From Anaerolineae bacterium (GTDB lineage Bacteria > Chloroflexota > Anaerolineae > B4-G1 > SLSP01): 11,815 bases of DNA. Positions 1 to 6,231 of this stretch are shown here, in pieces. The DNA lies in NCBI GenBank assembly GCA_016934645.1, contig JAFGSL010000460.1, positions 1 through 11,815 on the forward strand, written 5' to 3'. The notes beneath the pieces were generated by a model. The model ran no database searches, was not told the origin of the DNA, and worked only from the letters and a program-made list of their open reading frames with translations. Position 1 is the first letter of the stretch, and each line of letters opens with the position of its first letter. The position numbers were made by a program, and so were the translations under genes.

Positions 1-250
1 CGTAGGGTGCGTCGGGAAGGAGGCTGCGAAACATTGGAAAAACGACTTTATCCTCGTTGCTATGATGCTCGTGGAGTTGCCGCAGCAAGCACTCTACGTA
101 TAGGATGTACCAATCGTACTCTGCACGCTTGGCGGTGCGCTTTTCAAAAGCGGATGCATTATTGTCCACTGCAACGTCTAAAGCGCGCGTAATCACTTTG
201 TGAACGACGATCAAATCTGACGCGACGTCGAACTTGGTATATGCTGACAT
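1..250 (-). CDS. Hemerythrin-like HHE domain protein (3' part cut by window edge)
   Basis: The gene has no stop inside the window; 83 residues are readable. The visible protein begins MSAYTKFDVAS and forms the first half of an HHE four-helix bundle. H17 (VVHKV) sits in helix 1, and a second cluster, H60-E61-H62-H63 followed by E66-D67 and VFP (69-72), matches the H..HH..ED..VFP pattern of hemerythrin-like proteins. In that family these residues bind a di-iron centre used for oxygen or NO sensing, storage or iron handling. The remaining ligands should lie beyond the edge. The start at 250 is supported by a purine-rich AAAGGGGGG just upstream. The methyltransferase stop lies about 31 bases upstream on the same strand, so the two probably share a transcript. 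The exact role is unknown. Confidence 0.8.
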   Translation of the reverse strand, partial: MSAYTKFDVASDLIVVHKVITRALDVAVDNNASAFEKRTAKRAEYDWYILYVECLLRQLHEHHSNEDKVVFPMFRSLLPDAPY

Positions 251-281
251 GGTTCCCCCCTTTGACCTGATCCGTTATTGT

Positions 282-983
282 TCATGCGGTAACAACATAG
301 ACAGCGATATTCCAGACCGCGGTACTATCCTTCTGCCAAATCAGTTCGAAATCCTTGAAACCCGCCTCCAATAGCAGGGACTGTTGTGTGGCAATGGAAA
401 AGGGAATGTCGATGTGATAGTGTCCATCTGTCGCCGGTGGCACAGTGGCGGCGTCTTCATAGTACTCATCGAGAAACTCGGATTCCGTGTCCACAGGGAT
501 AACGGCATCCCCTTCGATGTACTTACCTCCCGGTCTCAATGCGGCGCGGATTTTCGCATACAGCTCGCGCTTTGTATCGTGTAGGAAATGGTGGTTGGCC
601 AGCGCCGAGAGGATATGATCGTAGGCATGCGTCCCAAACGGCATCGTCAGATACGAATCGGCCATAAGTGTGATCTGGCTCATGTGGGCACCATATTTTT
701 CCCGCAGCCGCTTCAGCATAGTTTCCGACAGATCAACGCCTGTGATCAACGCATTTGGCACTCTCTGGAGCAACGCCTCGAGTTCCAATCCCGTTCCACA
801 TCCAAGATCAAGAATGTTGAGCGGTTCATCGGTCCTTTCGATAGGCAGAGACATGGCCTGGTAGAATTGCGCGAAGGCTGCACCTGGAAAGATGCTGTCT
901 TGCATATACGCATCGTATCCCGCAGCCCTGGCATCGAAGAACGCAGCCATCTTCTCGACTTTTTCTTCGTCTTCTACACTCAT
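282..983 (-). CDS. Class I SAM-dependent methyltransferase
   Basis: This 233-residue soluble protein has a Rossmann-type SAM-binding domain. Motif I is ILDLGCGTGLELEAL (57-71). The acidic residue ending strand 2 is D84 in GVDLS. Further on are the motif II/III-like AYDHILSALANHHF (120-133) and RPGGKYIEGD (150-159), which is typical of small-molecule methyltransferases. The acceptor cannot be told. Residues 160-190 (acidic, EYYEDAAT) probably form the substrate lid. The start at 983 follows an AAGGAG sequence with a long spacing of about 12 bases. A promoter with a perfect TTGACA lies at 1025-1053. The hemerythrin-like gene follows 31 bases downstream, so the two are probably co-transcribed; a shared function is only inference. 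Confidence 0.88.
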   Translation of the reverse strand: MSVEDEEKVEKMAAFFDARAAGYDAYMQDSIFPGAAFAQFYQAMSLPIERTDEPLNILDLGCGTGLELEALLQRVPNALITGVDLSETMLKRLREKYGAHMSQITLMADSYLTMPFGTHAYDHILSALANHHFLHDTKRELYAKIRAALRPGGKYIEGDAVIPVDTESEFLDEYYEDAATVPPATDGHYHIDIPFSIATQQSLLLEAGFKDFELIWQKDSTAVWNIAVYVVTA

Positions 984-1024
984 CTATGGTTTGAACTCCT
1001 TCGTGCTGGTGCGACAGTGACGCC

Positions 1025-1053
1025 ATTCTGTACCTGGAACCTTTTTCTGTCAA
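1025..1053 (-). promoter_or_regulatory. Predicted sigma-70-type promoter for the methyltransferase/HHE pair
   Basis: On the minus strand TTGACA (1048-1053) is separated by exactly 17 bases from CAGAAT (1025-1030). The -35 box is perfect and the -10 box matches 4 of 6 positions. It lies about 40 bases upstream of the methyltransferase start. A second minus-strand TATAAT occurs at 1114-1119, but with only a weak -35 (TGATTT, 16-base spacing). Confidence 0.5.
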
Positions 1054-1057
1054 GCGG

Positions 1058-1066
1058 TGGTATAAT
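1058..1066 (+). promoter_or_regulatory. Predicted extended -10 promoter for the serine hydrolase
   Basis: TGGTATAAT is a perfect -10 hexamer with the TGn extension, which often compensates for a poor -35; no good -35 is visible upstream. It would give a leader of roughly 170 bases before the serine hydrolase start at 1244. It lies only a few bases from the minus-strand TTGACA, so the two promoters are divergent and would compete for polymerase or share a regulator. Confidence 0.4.
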
Positions 1067-1231
1067 GCCCGACTAGACGCCGGTTGGTTCCTGCCGGTGC
1101 TTCTCGATGACAGATTATACCGTCGCCATTGCAGCAAATCATTTTACTGACCTGAATATGAAAAACTAACGCAATATCGGTGCATATTGGGCGTAGAAAG
1201 TTTAGCAAAACGCATTCGGGTCAGTCATTCA

Positions 1232-1239
1232 AAAGGAGG
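1232..1239 (+). promoter_or_regulatory. Ribosome binding site fixing the serine hydrolase start
   Basis: AAAGGAGG ends 4 bases before the ATG at 1244. This selects the 1244 start over an in-frame TTG at 1187 that would add 19 residues and has no ribosome binding site. Confidence 0.75.
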
Positions 1240-1243
1240 CACA

Positions 1244-2440
1244 ATGAATACCGTTTCCCCCGAGAGTGTAGGATTTTCGTCCGAGCGCCTCAAGCGCGTT
1301 GACCAAGTAATGCAAAAGTATGTGGGCCAGGGCAAGCTGCCGGGCGTCCTCAGCCTGGTTGCCCGGCGCGGGCAGATCGCGCACCTGTCCAAGGTCGGCT
1401 GGATGGACGCCGAGGCCAAAAAGCCCATCGCGTTCGACACCCTCTTTCGCATCTATTCCATGACAAAGGCAATTACCAGCGTAGCGGTGATGATGCTCTA
1501 TGAGGAAGGTCATTTCTTCATCAGCGACCCGGTCGCCAAGTACATCCCCGAATTCGAGGATATGAAGGTCTTTGTACGCGAGACCGAAACAGGCGTCGAG
1601 CTGGCGAACCTGAAGCGCCCGATCACAATCCACCACCTGCTGACGCACACCGGCGGGCTGAGCTACGGCTTCGACCCGGACGACTATGTAGACAAACAGA
1701 TTCAAAAGCACGTCTGGCAGCGCCACCATGACGATCTAGACTTCACGCTGGAAGAGATGGTCCGCGGGATAGCTATATGCCCGCTCCGCACACAGCCGGG
1801 CACAGAGTTTTTCTACAGCCTGTCCAGCGACGTGTTAGGCTACTTGGTGCAGGTCGTCTCAGGCCAGCCGTTCGACGTCTTCCTGCAGGAGCGCATTCTG
1901 GGGCCGTTGGGCATGGTCGATACCGCCTTCCACGTGTCCGAGAGCAAGCTCGATCGTTTTGCTGTAAACTACAGACCGGACGAGGAGAAGGGCATTGCCG
2001 TTCTCGACGCACCCGAGACGAGCCGTTTCGCCAAGCCCACGCGCTGTCCCGCCGGCGGCATGGGGCTGGTCTCCACCCTGGGTGACTATTACCGCTTTGC
2101 GCAGATGCTCTACAACAAAGGCGAGCTGGATGGACAAAGACTGCTCGGGCGCAAAACGGTCGAGCTGATGAGGAGCAACCACCTGCGCGACGGCGTCTAC
2201 CGCGACGGGAATCCGGCGCTGGGGTTCGGCCTTGGTTTCGGGGTCACGCTCGACGTCGAGCGGACGCAGACGTTAGGCTCTGTGGGCACCTACGGCTGGG
2301 GTGGCGCGGCGACCACCCGCTTTAGCATCGATCCGCAGGAAGAGCTGGTACACGTCGAAATGACCCAGTTGATGGACAATCAGTCCGTCCCCGTGCTGGA
2401 CGAGATGCAGGTCGCCATCTACCAGGCGATTGTGGACTGA
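1244..2440 (+). CDS. Beta-lactamase-fold serine hydrolase (family VIII esterase type)
   Basis: The protein has 398 residues with no signal peptide, so it is probably cytoplasmic. The class C beta-lactamase / family VIII esterase signature is clear. S72-M-T-K75 is the nucleophile SxxK motif. Y191-S-L193 is at the place of the YxN/YxS motif. WGG (352-354, in TYGWGGAATT) replaces the KTG box, as is usual for esterase members. HHLLTHTGGLSYGF (130-143) and RILGPLGMVDTAFH (217-230) are further family landmarks. The length is normal for the family. Such enzymes hydrolyse ester bonds of small substrates, occasionally beta-lactams; the real substrate is unknown. The gene stands alone on the plus strand, with its own divergent promoter and a hairpin after the stop. 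A decayed relative of its 3' end lies at 7790-7876. Confidence 0.93.
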   Translation: MNTVSPESVGFSSERLKRVDQVMQKYVGQGKLPGVLSLVARRGQIAHLSKVGWMDAEAKKPIAFDTLFRIYSMTKAITSVAVMMLYEEGHFFISDPVAKYIPEFEDMKVFVRETETGVELANLKRPITIHHLLTHTGGLSYGFDPDDYVDKQIQKHVWQRHHDDLDFTLEEMVRGIAICPLRTQPGTEFFYSLSSDVLGYLVQVVSGQPFDVFLQERILGPLGMVDTAFHVSESKLDRFAVNYRPDEEKGIAVLDAPETSRFAKPTRCPAGGMGLVSTLGDYYRFAQMLYNKGELDGQRLLGRKTVELMRSNHLRDGVYRDGNPALGFGLGFGVTLDVERTQTLGSVGTYGWGGAATTRFSIDPQEELVHVEMTQLMDNQSVPVLDEMQVAIYQAIVD

Positions 2441-2456
2441 GAATACGACCGAACAG

Positions 2457-2491
2457 CAGTGCCCCGCGCCGTAAGTCGGCGCGGGGCACTG
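2457..2491. terminator. Strong intergenic hairpin between convergent reading frames
   Basis: A perfect 14-base-pair stem (CAGTGCCCCGCGCC at 2457-2470 pairing with 2478-2491) closes a 7-base loop, 17 bases after the serine hydrolase stop. No T-run follows on either strand, so it is not a textbook intrinsic terminator. Between convergent genes it probably stops or stabilises transcripts from both sides. Confidence 0.65.
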
Positions 2492-2511
2492 GGCTAGGTA
2501 GGTAGAACCAC

Positions 2512-2685
2512 CTATTTGCCCAGCGTATTCAGATCCGGCACAACAGGGTCGGGCAAGAACAATGAGTATCCTCGAAGGAATTGAGTATCCCCTAGCACGA
2601 CCCAACCGGAAGAGATGCAGCACACAACCGTAGGGTTAGTGTCTACGCGTGCAGCTTCGACACGCCGATGAATAAGTGTGTCCAT
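2512..2685 (-). pseudogene. Truncated HIT-family protein fragment (57 residues)
   Basis: This short frame starts MDTLIHRRVE and continues with TNPTVVCCISSGWVVLGD, FLRGYSLFLPDPVVP and DLNTLGK before a TAG. This is the N-terminal half of a HIT-domain (histidine triad nucleotide hydrolase/transferase) protein: the W-V-V-L-G-D strand, QFLRGY turn and following strand are readable. A usual member has roughly 110-150 residues and ends with the catalytic HxHxH; that half is absent, and a hairpin then the serine hydrolase follow instead. Its ATG overlaps the upstream stop by one base (TGATG), an arrangement that allows translational coupling. It is most likely a deletion remnant, though a retained small peptide cannot be excluded. 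Confidence 0.65.
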
Positions 2686-3116
2686 CAATACACTTTTACC
2701 GGTTTGAATACCTGGACGAGGGCTTGAGCGGCCTGCATTATAGCAGCGAAATAGAGGTGCTGTTCTTCAGTGCTCATTTGATATGGCTCGATAACGTGTT
2801 CTCGGTAATACAAGACAGAACAACCTGGAACAAACTGCGTCTTGAGAAGGTCGAAACGACTGACTCGCAGATGGGCTATTGTATAGCCATGCGGATTATC
2901 TCCAGATGCTAAATGGAGACAATCATTGCATTTATCGCCACGAACAAGAGCGTCCCATTTTTCACGCGGCATCCACACTTTCGGTCTTATCAGTTTGTCG
3001 GCGTTATGCTGGATGGCTTGTGATAGAAACTCACTCAATTCCAATCCTAATTCCGATGCTCGACCTTCCAACTTCTGAACAAGTTCATCATTCAATGCAA
3101 TTTGGATTCTTGGCAT
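2685..3116 (-). CDS. Ribbon-helix-helix / HIT-domain fusion lacking the histidine triad
   Basis: The protein has 143 residues. Residues 1-40 (RIQIALNDELVQKLEGRASE onward) look like a ribbon-helix-helix DNA-binding unit: a basic-to-hydrophobic strand, then two helices, as in CopG-type antitoxins. From about 47 (VWMPREKWDALVRGD) a HIT domain begins, with C63-x-x-C66 zinc-type cysteines, GYTIAHL, SRFDL, PGCSVLYYREHV and an AAIMQAAQALVQVFKP helix. The frame stops at KPVKVY, exactly before the strand that normally carries the catalytic HxHxH. It should therefore be inactive as a nucleotidyl hydrolase. It may be a pseudogene, or a repressor whose HIT part only binds a nucleotide. The start at 3116 has a weak GAAGGGTG upstream. 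It is followed directly by the second HIT fragment. Confidence 0.65.
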   Translation of the reverse strand: MPRIQIALNDELVQKLEGRASELGLELSEFLSQAIQHNADKLIRPKVWMPREKWDALVRGDKCNDCLHLASGDNPHGYTIAHLRVSRFDLLKTQFVPGCSVLYYREHVIEPYQMSTEEQHLYFAAIMQAAQALVQVFKPVKVY

Positions 3117-3204
3117 TTTGATATATCACCCTTCGCTATGAAAGGCAGCCGTTCCACACCTGTGGTGGTCTTGCCTCAACTACCCTCCCGCATGTTGACA
3201 GAGA

Positions 3205-4044
3205 TCAAGCCGGAAGCTGCTTCAGGAATGCTCGCAAGGCATCCATGAAAACGGTGTATCTGTCAAACCTGATGAGGTGCCCCACATCGGGGACGGTGAC
3301 GATGGTGACGTTGGGATTCAACTCACGCACTTTCTCGACGGCCTCGAGGGTCACGAGCCCTCCAAGCTCCGAGTTGCCCGTGATTAGCAACACGGGGAGG
3401 GTGATCTTGGGCAGGGTGGTCATCCAATCCAATCGGGTGACCTGCCGTCTCTTCGTCATAACGTCGGCAATGGTCGGATCGAGCTGCTTCTTGGATTCGC
3501 ACATCAAGCGGATCATCTCCTCAGACCAGTCGGGGTGATCTTGATGGTATTGTTCCAGCAACTCTTCCATCGTCTTGCCTGGCAGGCTCTTGGCCCACGC
3601 CGCGATGGGATTCTCCGCGGGCTGGTCAGGCGAGGGCGCCGGCGGCTCCGGCCAGGATAAGCGCCAGCCGGGGTCCTCCAATATCAAGGCGCGGGCCAGT
3701 TCCGGGAAGCGCACGCCGATTTCGTAGGTGACGCCCGCTCCCATCGAGTGCCCGCCTACAATCGGGCGTTCTAGTCCAAGAAGGTTGATAAGTTCGGCCA
3801 GATCGGCAGCCATATCCACCTCGTCATCCAGTTGCACGCGCGCCGAAAGGCCGTGACCGCGCATATCGGGCATAACCACGTCATAGTCGGATTCCAGCGC
3901 GCGCGCGACGGGCGTCCAGCACAAGCCGTTGTCCGAAAAGCCGTGAATCAAGACCAGGGACGGTTTATCCCCTTGACCGGTGCGGGTGTAGTGAATCCGC
4001 ACGCCATTGACCAGTAAATCGGATTGTGTCCAGTGAGTTAACAT
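3205..4044 (-). CDS. Alpha/beta hydrolase fold protein
   Basis: The protein has 279 residues from the ATG at 4044, which has AAAAGGAG 4 bases upstream. A 13-residue upstream extension exists, but it begins inside a MITE-like repeat and is rejected. Landmarks are the oxyanion segment LVLIHGFSDNG (about 31-41), the strand/turn VVMPDMRGHG (56-65), the nucleophile elbow GGHSMG with S100, and catalytic H256 in DVGHLIRFD. After strand 7 the usual G-x-x-D reads G-N-S-E, so E226 would be the acid. A Pro-rich cap insertion (SWPEPPAPSPDQPAENP) covers about 130-146. The protein is cytoplasmic and its substrate unknown: esterase, lipase-like or C-C hydrolase are all possible. It is last in the run after two likely xylosidases, so deacylation of sugar substrates is conceivable but unproven. 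Confidence 0.88.
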   Translation of the reverse strand: MLTHWTQSDLLVNGVRIHYTRTGQGDKPSLVLIHGFSDNGLCWTPVARALESDYDVVMPDMRGHGLSARVQLDDEVDMAADLAELINLLGLERPIVGGHSMGAGVTYEIGVRFPELARALILEDPGWRLSWPEPPAPSPDQPAENPIAAWAKSLPGKTMEELLEQYHQDHPDWSEEMIRLMCESKKQLDPTIADVMTKRRQVTRLDWMTTLPKITLPVLLITGNSELGGLVTLEAVEKVRELNPNVTIVTVPDVGHLIRFDRYTVFMDALRAFLKQLPA

Positions 4045-4048
4045 AAGG

Positions 4049-4056
4049 CTCCTTTT
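4049..4056 (-). promoter_or_regulatory. Ribosome binding site fixing the alpha/beta hydrolase start
   Basis: AAAAGGAG on the minus strand ends 4 bases before the ATG at 4044, deciding against the longer in-frame start at 4083 that falls in the repeat's terminal inverted repeat. Confidence 0.7.
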
Positions 4057-4073
4057 GGATTTGAATTTAGAGA

Positions 4074-4188
4074 ACTTACGCAAACGGGCGTCATTTTACC
4101 GCAGAGCACGCAGAGATCGCAGAGATTTTATAGTCTCCCTGCGTACTCAGCGACCTCTGCGGTGCAAAAACATCATCCTTGCGTAAGT
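4074..4188 (+). repeat. MITE-like palindromic repeat, copy 1 (complete)
   Basis: This is a nested palindrome. Outer arms ACTTACGCAA (4074-4083) and TTGCGTAAGT (4179-4188) are perfect inverted repeats. Inner arms ACCGCAGAG (4098-4106) and CTCTGCGGT (4155-4163) enclose further CGCAGAG-type units. There is no reading frame inside. Terminal inverted repeats on a non-coding element of about 115 bases fit a MITE; the inner CGCAGAG-rich part resembles a palindromic intergenic repeat type widespread in bacteria. It lies between the GH120-like gene and the alpha/beta hydrolase, where its RNA would fold into a strong hairpin. A second copy in the opposite orientation is at 6133-6222. Confidence 0.75.
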
Positions 4189-4200
4189 CCCGTTTCTATC

Positions 4201-6108
4201 CTATCGTTTACGGGGATCGATGCTAAAACGGACTGGCTTGCCGCCCAAGCCGATGATCGGGCCGGCAACCCGTTGTCCGGCGTCGCTATCCCCAAAGTAG
4301 TCGCTGCGTACCTTTTCATCGGATTTTGCTGCGGGCAACTCGCTTTTGACGACCACCTCCATCGTCAGATCGTCGCTGTTGATGTCGATCTCCACATCGC
4401 ACACACATCCGGTTTGGTCAAACCCGCAGAATTCCTGCCACGTTGCCAGGTCGAGGCACATTTCCGGTTCGGGATACATGACGCGCAGGTAGCCGGGGGG
4501 CATTTGCGCATAGGCGTTGCCTTCAGCCTGATTGTGTTGGTTCGGCAAGATGATGGCGGCTTCTCCGCATCGGTAGAACAGGTTGTTGAAGAACTTGTTT
4601 TCCCGCGAGGTTCCGCCGCGCTTGGGCCAGACCCGGAACGCCACCACTTTGGCGAAGAAGCCCGCTTTGTCGCACTTGCCGATCAGATTGTTGACCATTC
4701 TCAGCCGGTCGGTCCCTTCCAGATAGATGCCGTAGCCATTTCTGACATCCGACTCGGTAGTTTTGTACCAACCGGAAGAACCGGGTTCAGCGGGCAAAGC
4801 CCTTTTATCGTACCGGCCTTCGACGTTCCAGATGATATTGTTGTCAATCAGGTTCTCGGCGTCACGCGAGCACTCGATAAAGATGTGTTCGCGGGAATGG
4901 ATGCCGTCTATGAACAGATTCGATGTGATGCGGCAGTTCTCGTTACCGACGTCCATCCATAGCGCGTCGCAGCCGATACAGCCCTTGATGACGTTCCGGC
5001 GGATGAGGGTATCCACCGCATTGTGGACCTTGATGCCGCCCGCTTCCCAGGAAAGCTCCATGCGCTGCCATCCCGTCCCGACGATGAGGTTGTCTTCGAT
5101 CAGTAAGTTATTCGCAAACATACCGGCGATACCGCACACGCCCACATCCTTGATCGTATTGCGCCGGATGATGGTATACCCAATGATCTGCCCCTCGATA
5201 CGGGAGTGATGCCAGCACTCATTGCCGCAATCGATACCGGTGGCGTTCGACCAGTCAATGGTGCAGTCTTCGATGATCCAGTGATGGCCGCGATAGCAGG
5301 ATAAGGACCCACGTTGCGGAACAGGCGCGCCGGTCGCGGCCTGGGCCAGCGTCAACCCCTTGACGCGAATGTAGGACAGGAAAGGCTCTTTCGGGGCAAA
5401 GCACTGCTCGCGGTTGCTCAACTCGATGACGTGATCCTTGGGATCCTCGTCCCCAGCGAGACGAATGTGGACCTTCTGGCCGTTAGCCTCCACCCAGTAC
5501 GTATTGTCGTTCTGGCTCAACTGGTTATACAGCGGGACCTGCTTCATCGGCTCGCCGTCCACGAACACCATCCCCCTGCGGTTCAAATAGGTGGTCATGT
5601 CGGTTTTATCGTACTCGATGAAGACCCGGTCGTGGAGGATATTCACGGCGCAGAACGGGTTGTAGCCTTTGAAGTCCTCCGGGTTCAGTTCGATTTCCCA
5701 TACCTTGATCTCTTCCGCCGAAGTGACGGTGTGCCCGAACCATGGAAACAATCGCCAGCCGACGCTCGGTTTGAAGTCCTTGACCTCCACGGAAGCCTTG
5801 ATGATCACTTCTTCCCCCTGATAGGCTTCATAGCTGATCATCTTTTCCGGCCCCAGCCCGCCCATGGCCGGCTGAACCGTCTCGCGGTACGTCCCGCCGT
5901 GGATCAACACCCTGGTTCCGGGTGTGGCCACCTGGGCCGCGGCGTTGATCGTTTTGAACGGCTGTACAACCGTGCCGTCGTTTTGATCGGAGGCGTGTGG
6001 ATTTTGAGTGTCCACGTGAAGTTCGCGCTCGTATTCCTGTTCGACCTCCCAGAATGCAAACATCTGCCCATTGGGAAGCTGTGCCGAAAAATCCGTTTGT
6101 TCTGACAT
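4201..6108 (-). CDS. GH120-like right-handed beta-helix glycosidase (probable beta-xylosidase)
   Basis: The 635-residue protein has no signal peptide and is probably cytoplasmic. The region from HVDTQNP through TINAAAQVATPGTRVLIHGG (31-72) is the first turn of a right-handed parallel beta-helix. The helix continues through many N-x-I/N-N-L coils (about 275-500), interrupted by a jelly-roll-like insertion around 110-240. Length and order recall GH120 XylC of Thermoanaerobacterium, about 638 residues. From memory that enzyme uses Asp382 as nucleophile and Glu405 as acid/base; LWMD (D386) and IFIE (E412) here fall at matching places. GH120 enzymes release xylose from xylo-oligosaccharides. Its neighbour upstream is a GH39 beta-xylosidase, which supports the call. 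A GAAAGGA site precedes the start. The alternative is a generic pectate-lyase-like beta-helix protein. Confidence 0.75.
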   Translation of the reverse strand: MSEQTDFSAQLPNGQMFAFWEVEQEYERELHVDTQNPHASDQNDGTVVQPFKTINAAAQVATPGTRVLIHGGTYRETVQPAMGGLGPEKMISYEAYQGEEVIIKASVEVKDFKPSVGWRLFPWFGHTVTSAEEIKVWEIELNPEDFKGYNPFCAVNILHDRVFIEYDKTDMTTYLNRRGMVFVDGEPMKQVPLYNQLSQNDNTYWVEANGQKVHIRLAGDEDPKDHVIELSNREQCFAPKEPFLSYIRVKGLTLAQAATGAPVPQRGSLSCYRGHHWIIEDCTIDWSNATGIDCGNECWHHSRIEGQIIGYTIIRRNTIKDVGVCGIAGMFANNLLIEDNLIVGTGWQRMELSWEAGGIKVHNAVDTLIRRNVIKGCIGCDALWMDVGNENCRITSNLFIDGIHSREHIFIECSRDAENLIDNNIIWNVEGRYDKRALPAEPGSSGWYKTTESDVRNGYGIYLEGTDRLRMVNNLIGKCDKAGFFAKVVAFRVWPKRGGTSRENKFFNNLFYRCGEAAIILPNQHNQAEGNAYAQMPPGYLRVMYPEPEMCLDLATWQEFCGFDQTGCVCDVEIDINSDDLTMEVVVKSELPAAKSDEKVRSDYFGDSDAGQRVAGPIIGLGGKPVRFSIDPRKR

Positions 6109-6132
6109 AAAAAATCGTCCTTTCAGTAAGCG

Positions 6133-6222
6133 ACTTACACAAGGGAGTTTTTTTTCACCGCAAAGGTCGCTGAGAACGCAAAGTGATGATAAAAACTCTG
6201 CGCGCTCTGCGTGCTCCGCGGT
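6133..6222 (-). repeat. MITE-like palindromic repeat, copy 2 (one end missing)
   Basis: Read on the minus strand this copy aligns end to end with 4098-4188 of copy 1 at roughly four fifths identity by eye, including the terminal ACTTAC(G/A)CAA arm (6133-6142). The inner palindrome ACCGCAAAG ... CTCCGCGGT spans 6157-6222. The outer arm expected beyond 6222 is absent because the GH39 stop codon begins at 6232. It fills most of the gap between the GH39 and GH120-like genes. Confidence 0.7.
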
Positions 6223-6231
6223 GAATCCTCA

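Noticed and set aside
7..192. Plus-strand open frame of 61 residues at the left edge
   Set aside because: It is antisense to the HHE gene, whose conserved H/E pattern is clear on the minus strand.
2273..2623. Minus-strand frame of 116 residues overlapping the serine hydrolase end
   Set aside because: It crosses the strong hairpin and is antisense to a conserved gene; the HIT fragment in another frame explains 2512-2685.
3150..3165. Possible terminator hairpin CCACACCTGTGG after the alpha/beta hydrolase
   Set aside because: The stem is only 4-5 base pairs with almost no loop and no T-run.
4045..4083. N-terminal extension of the alpha/beta hydrolase (13 residues)
   Set aside because: It begins within the terminal inverted repeat of the MITE-like element and has no ribosome binding site; AAAAGGAG before 4044 decides the start.
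4074..4188. CRISPR-like array of CGCAGAG units
   Set aside because: The units are too short and lack regular spacers; they form one palindrome and recur as a whole at 6133-6222.
5314..6105. Plus-strand frame of 263 residues
   Set aside because: It is a shadow of the GH120-like gene.
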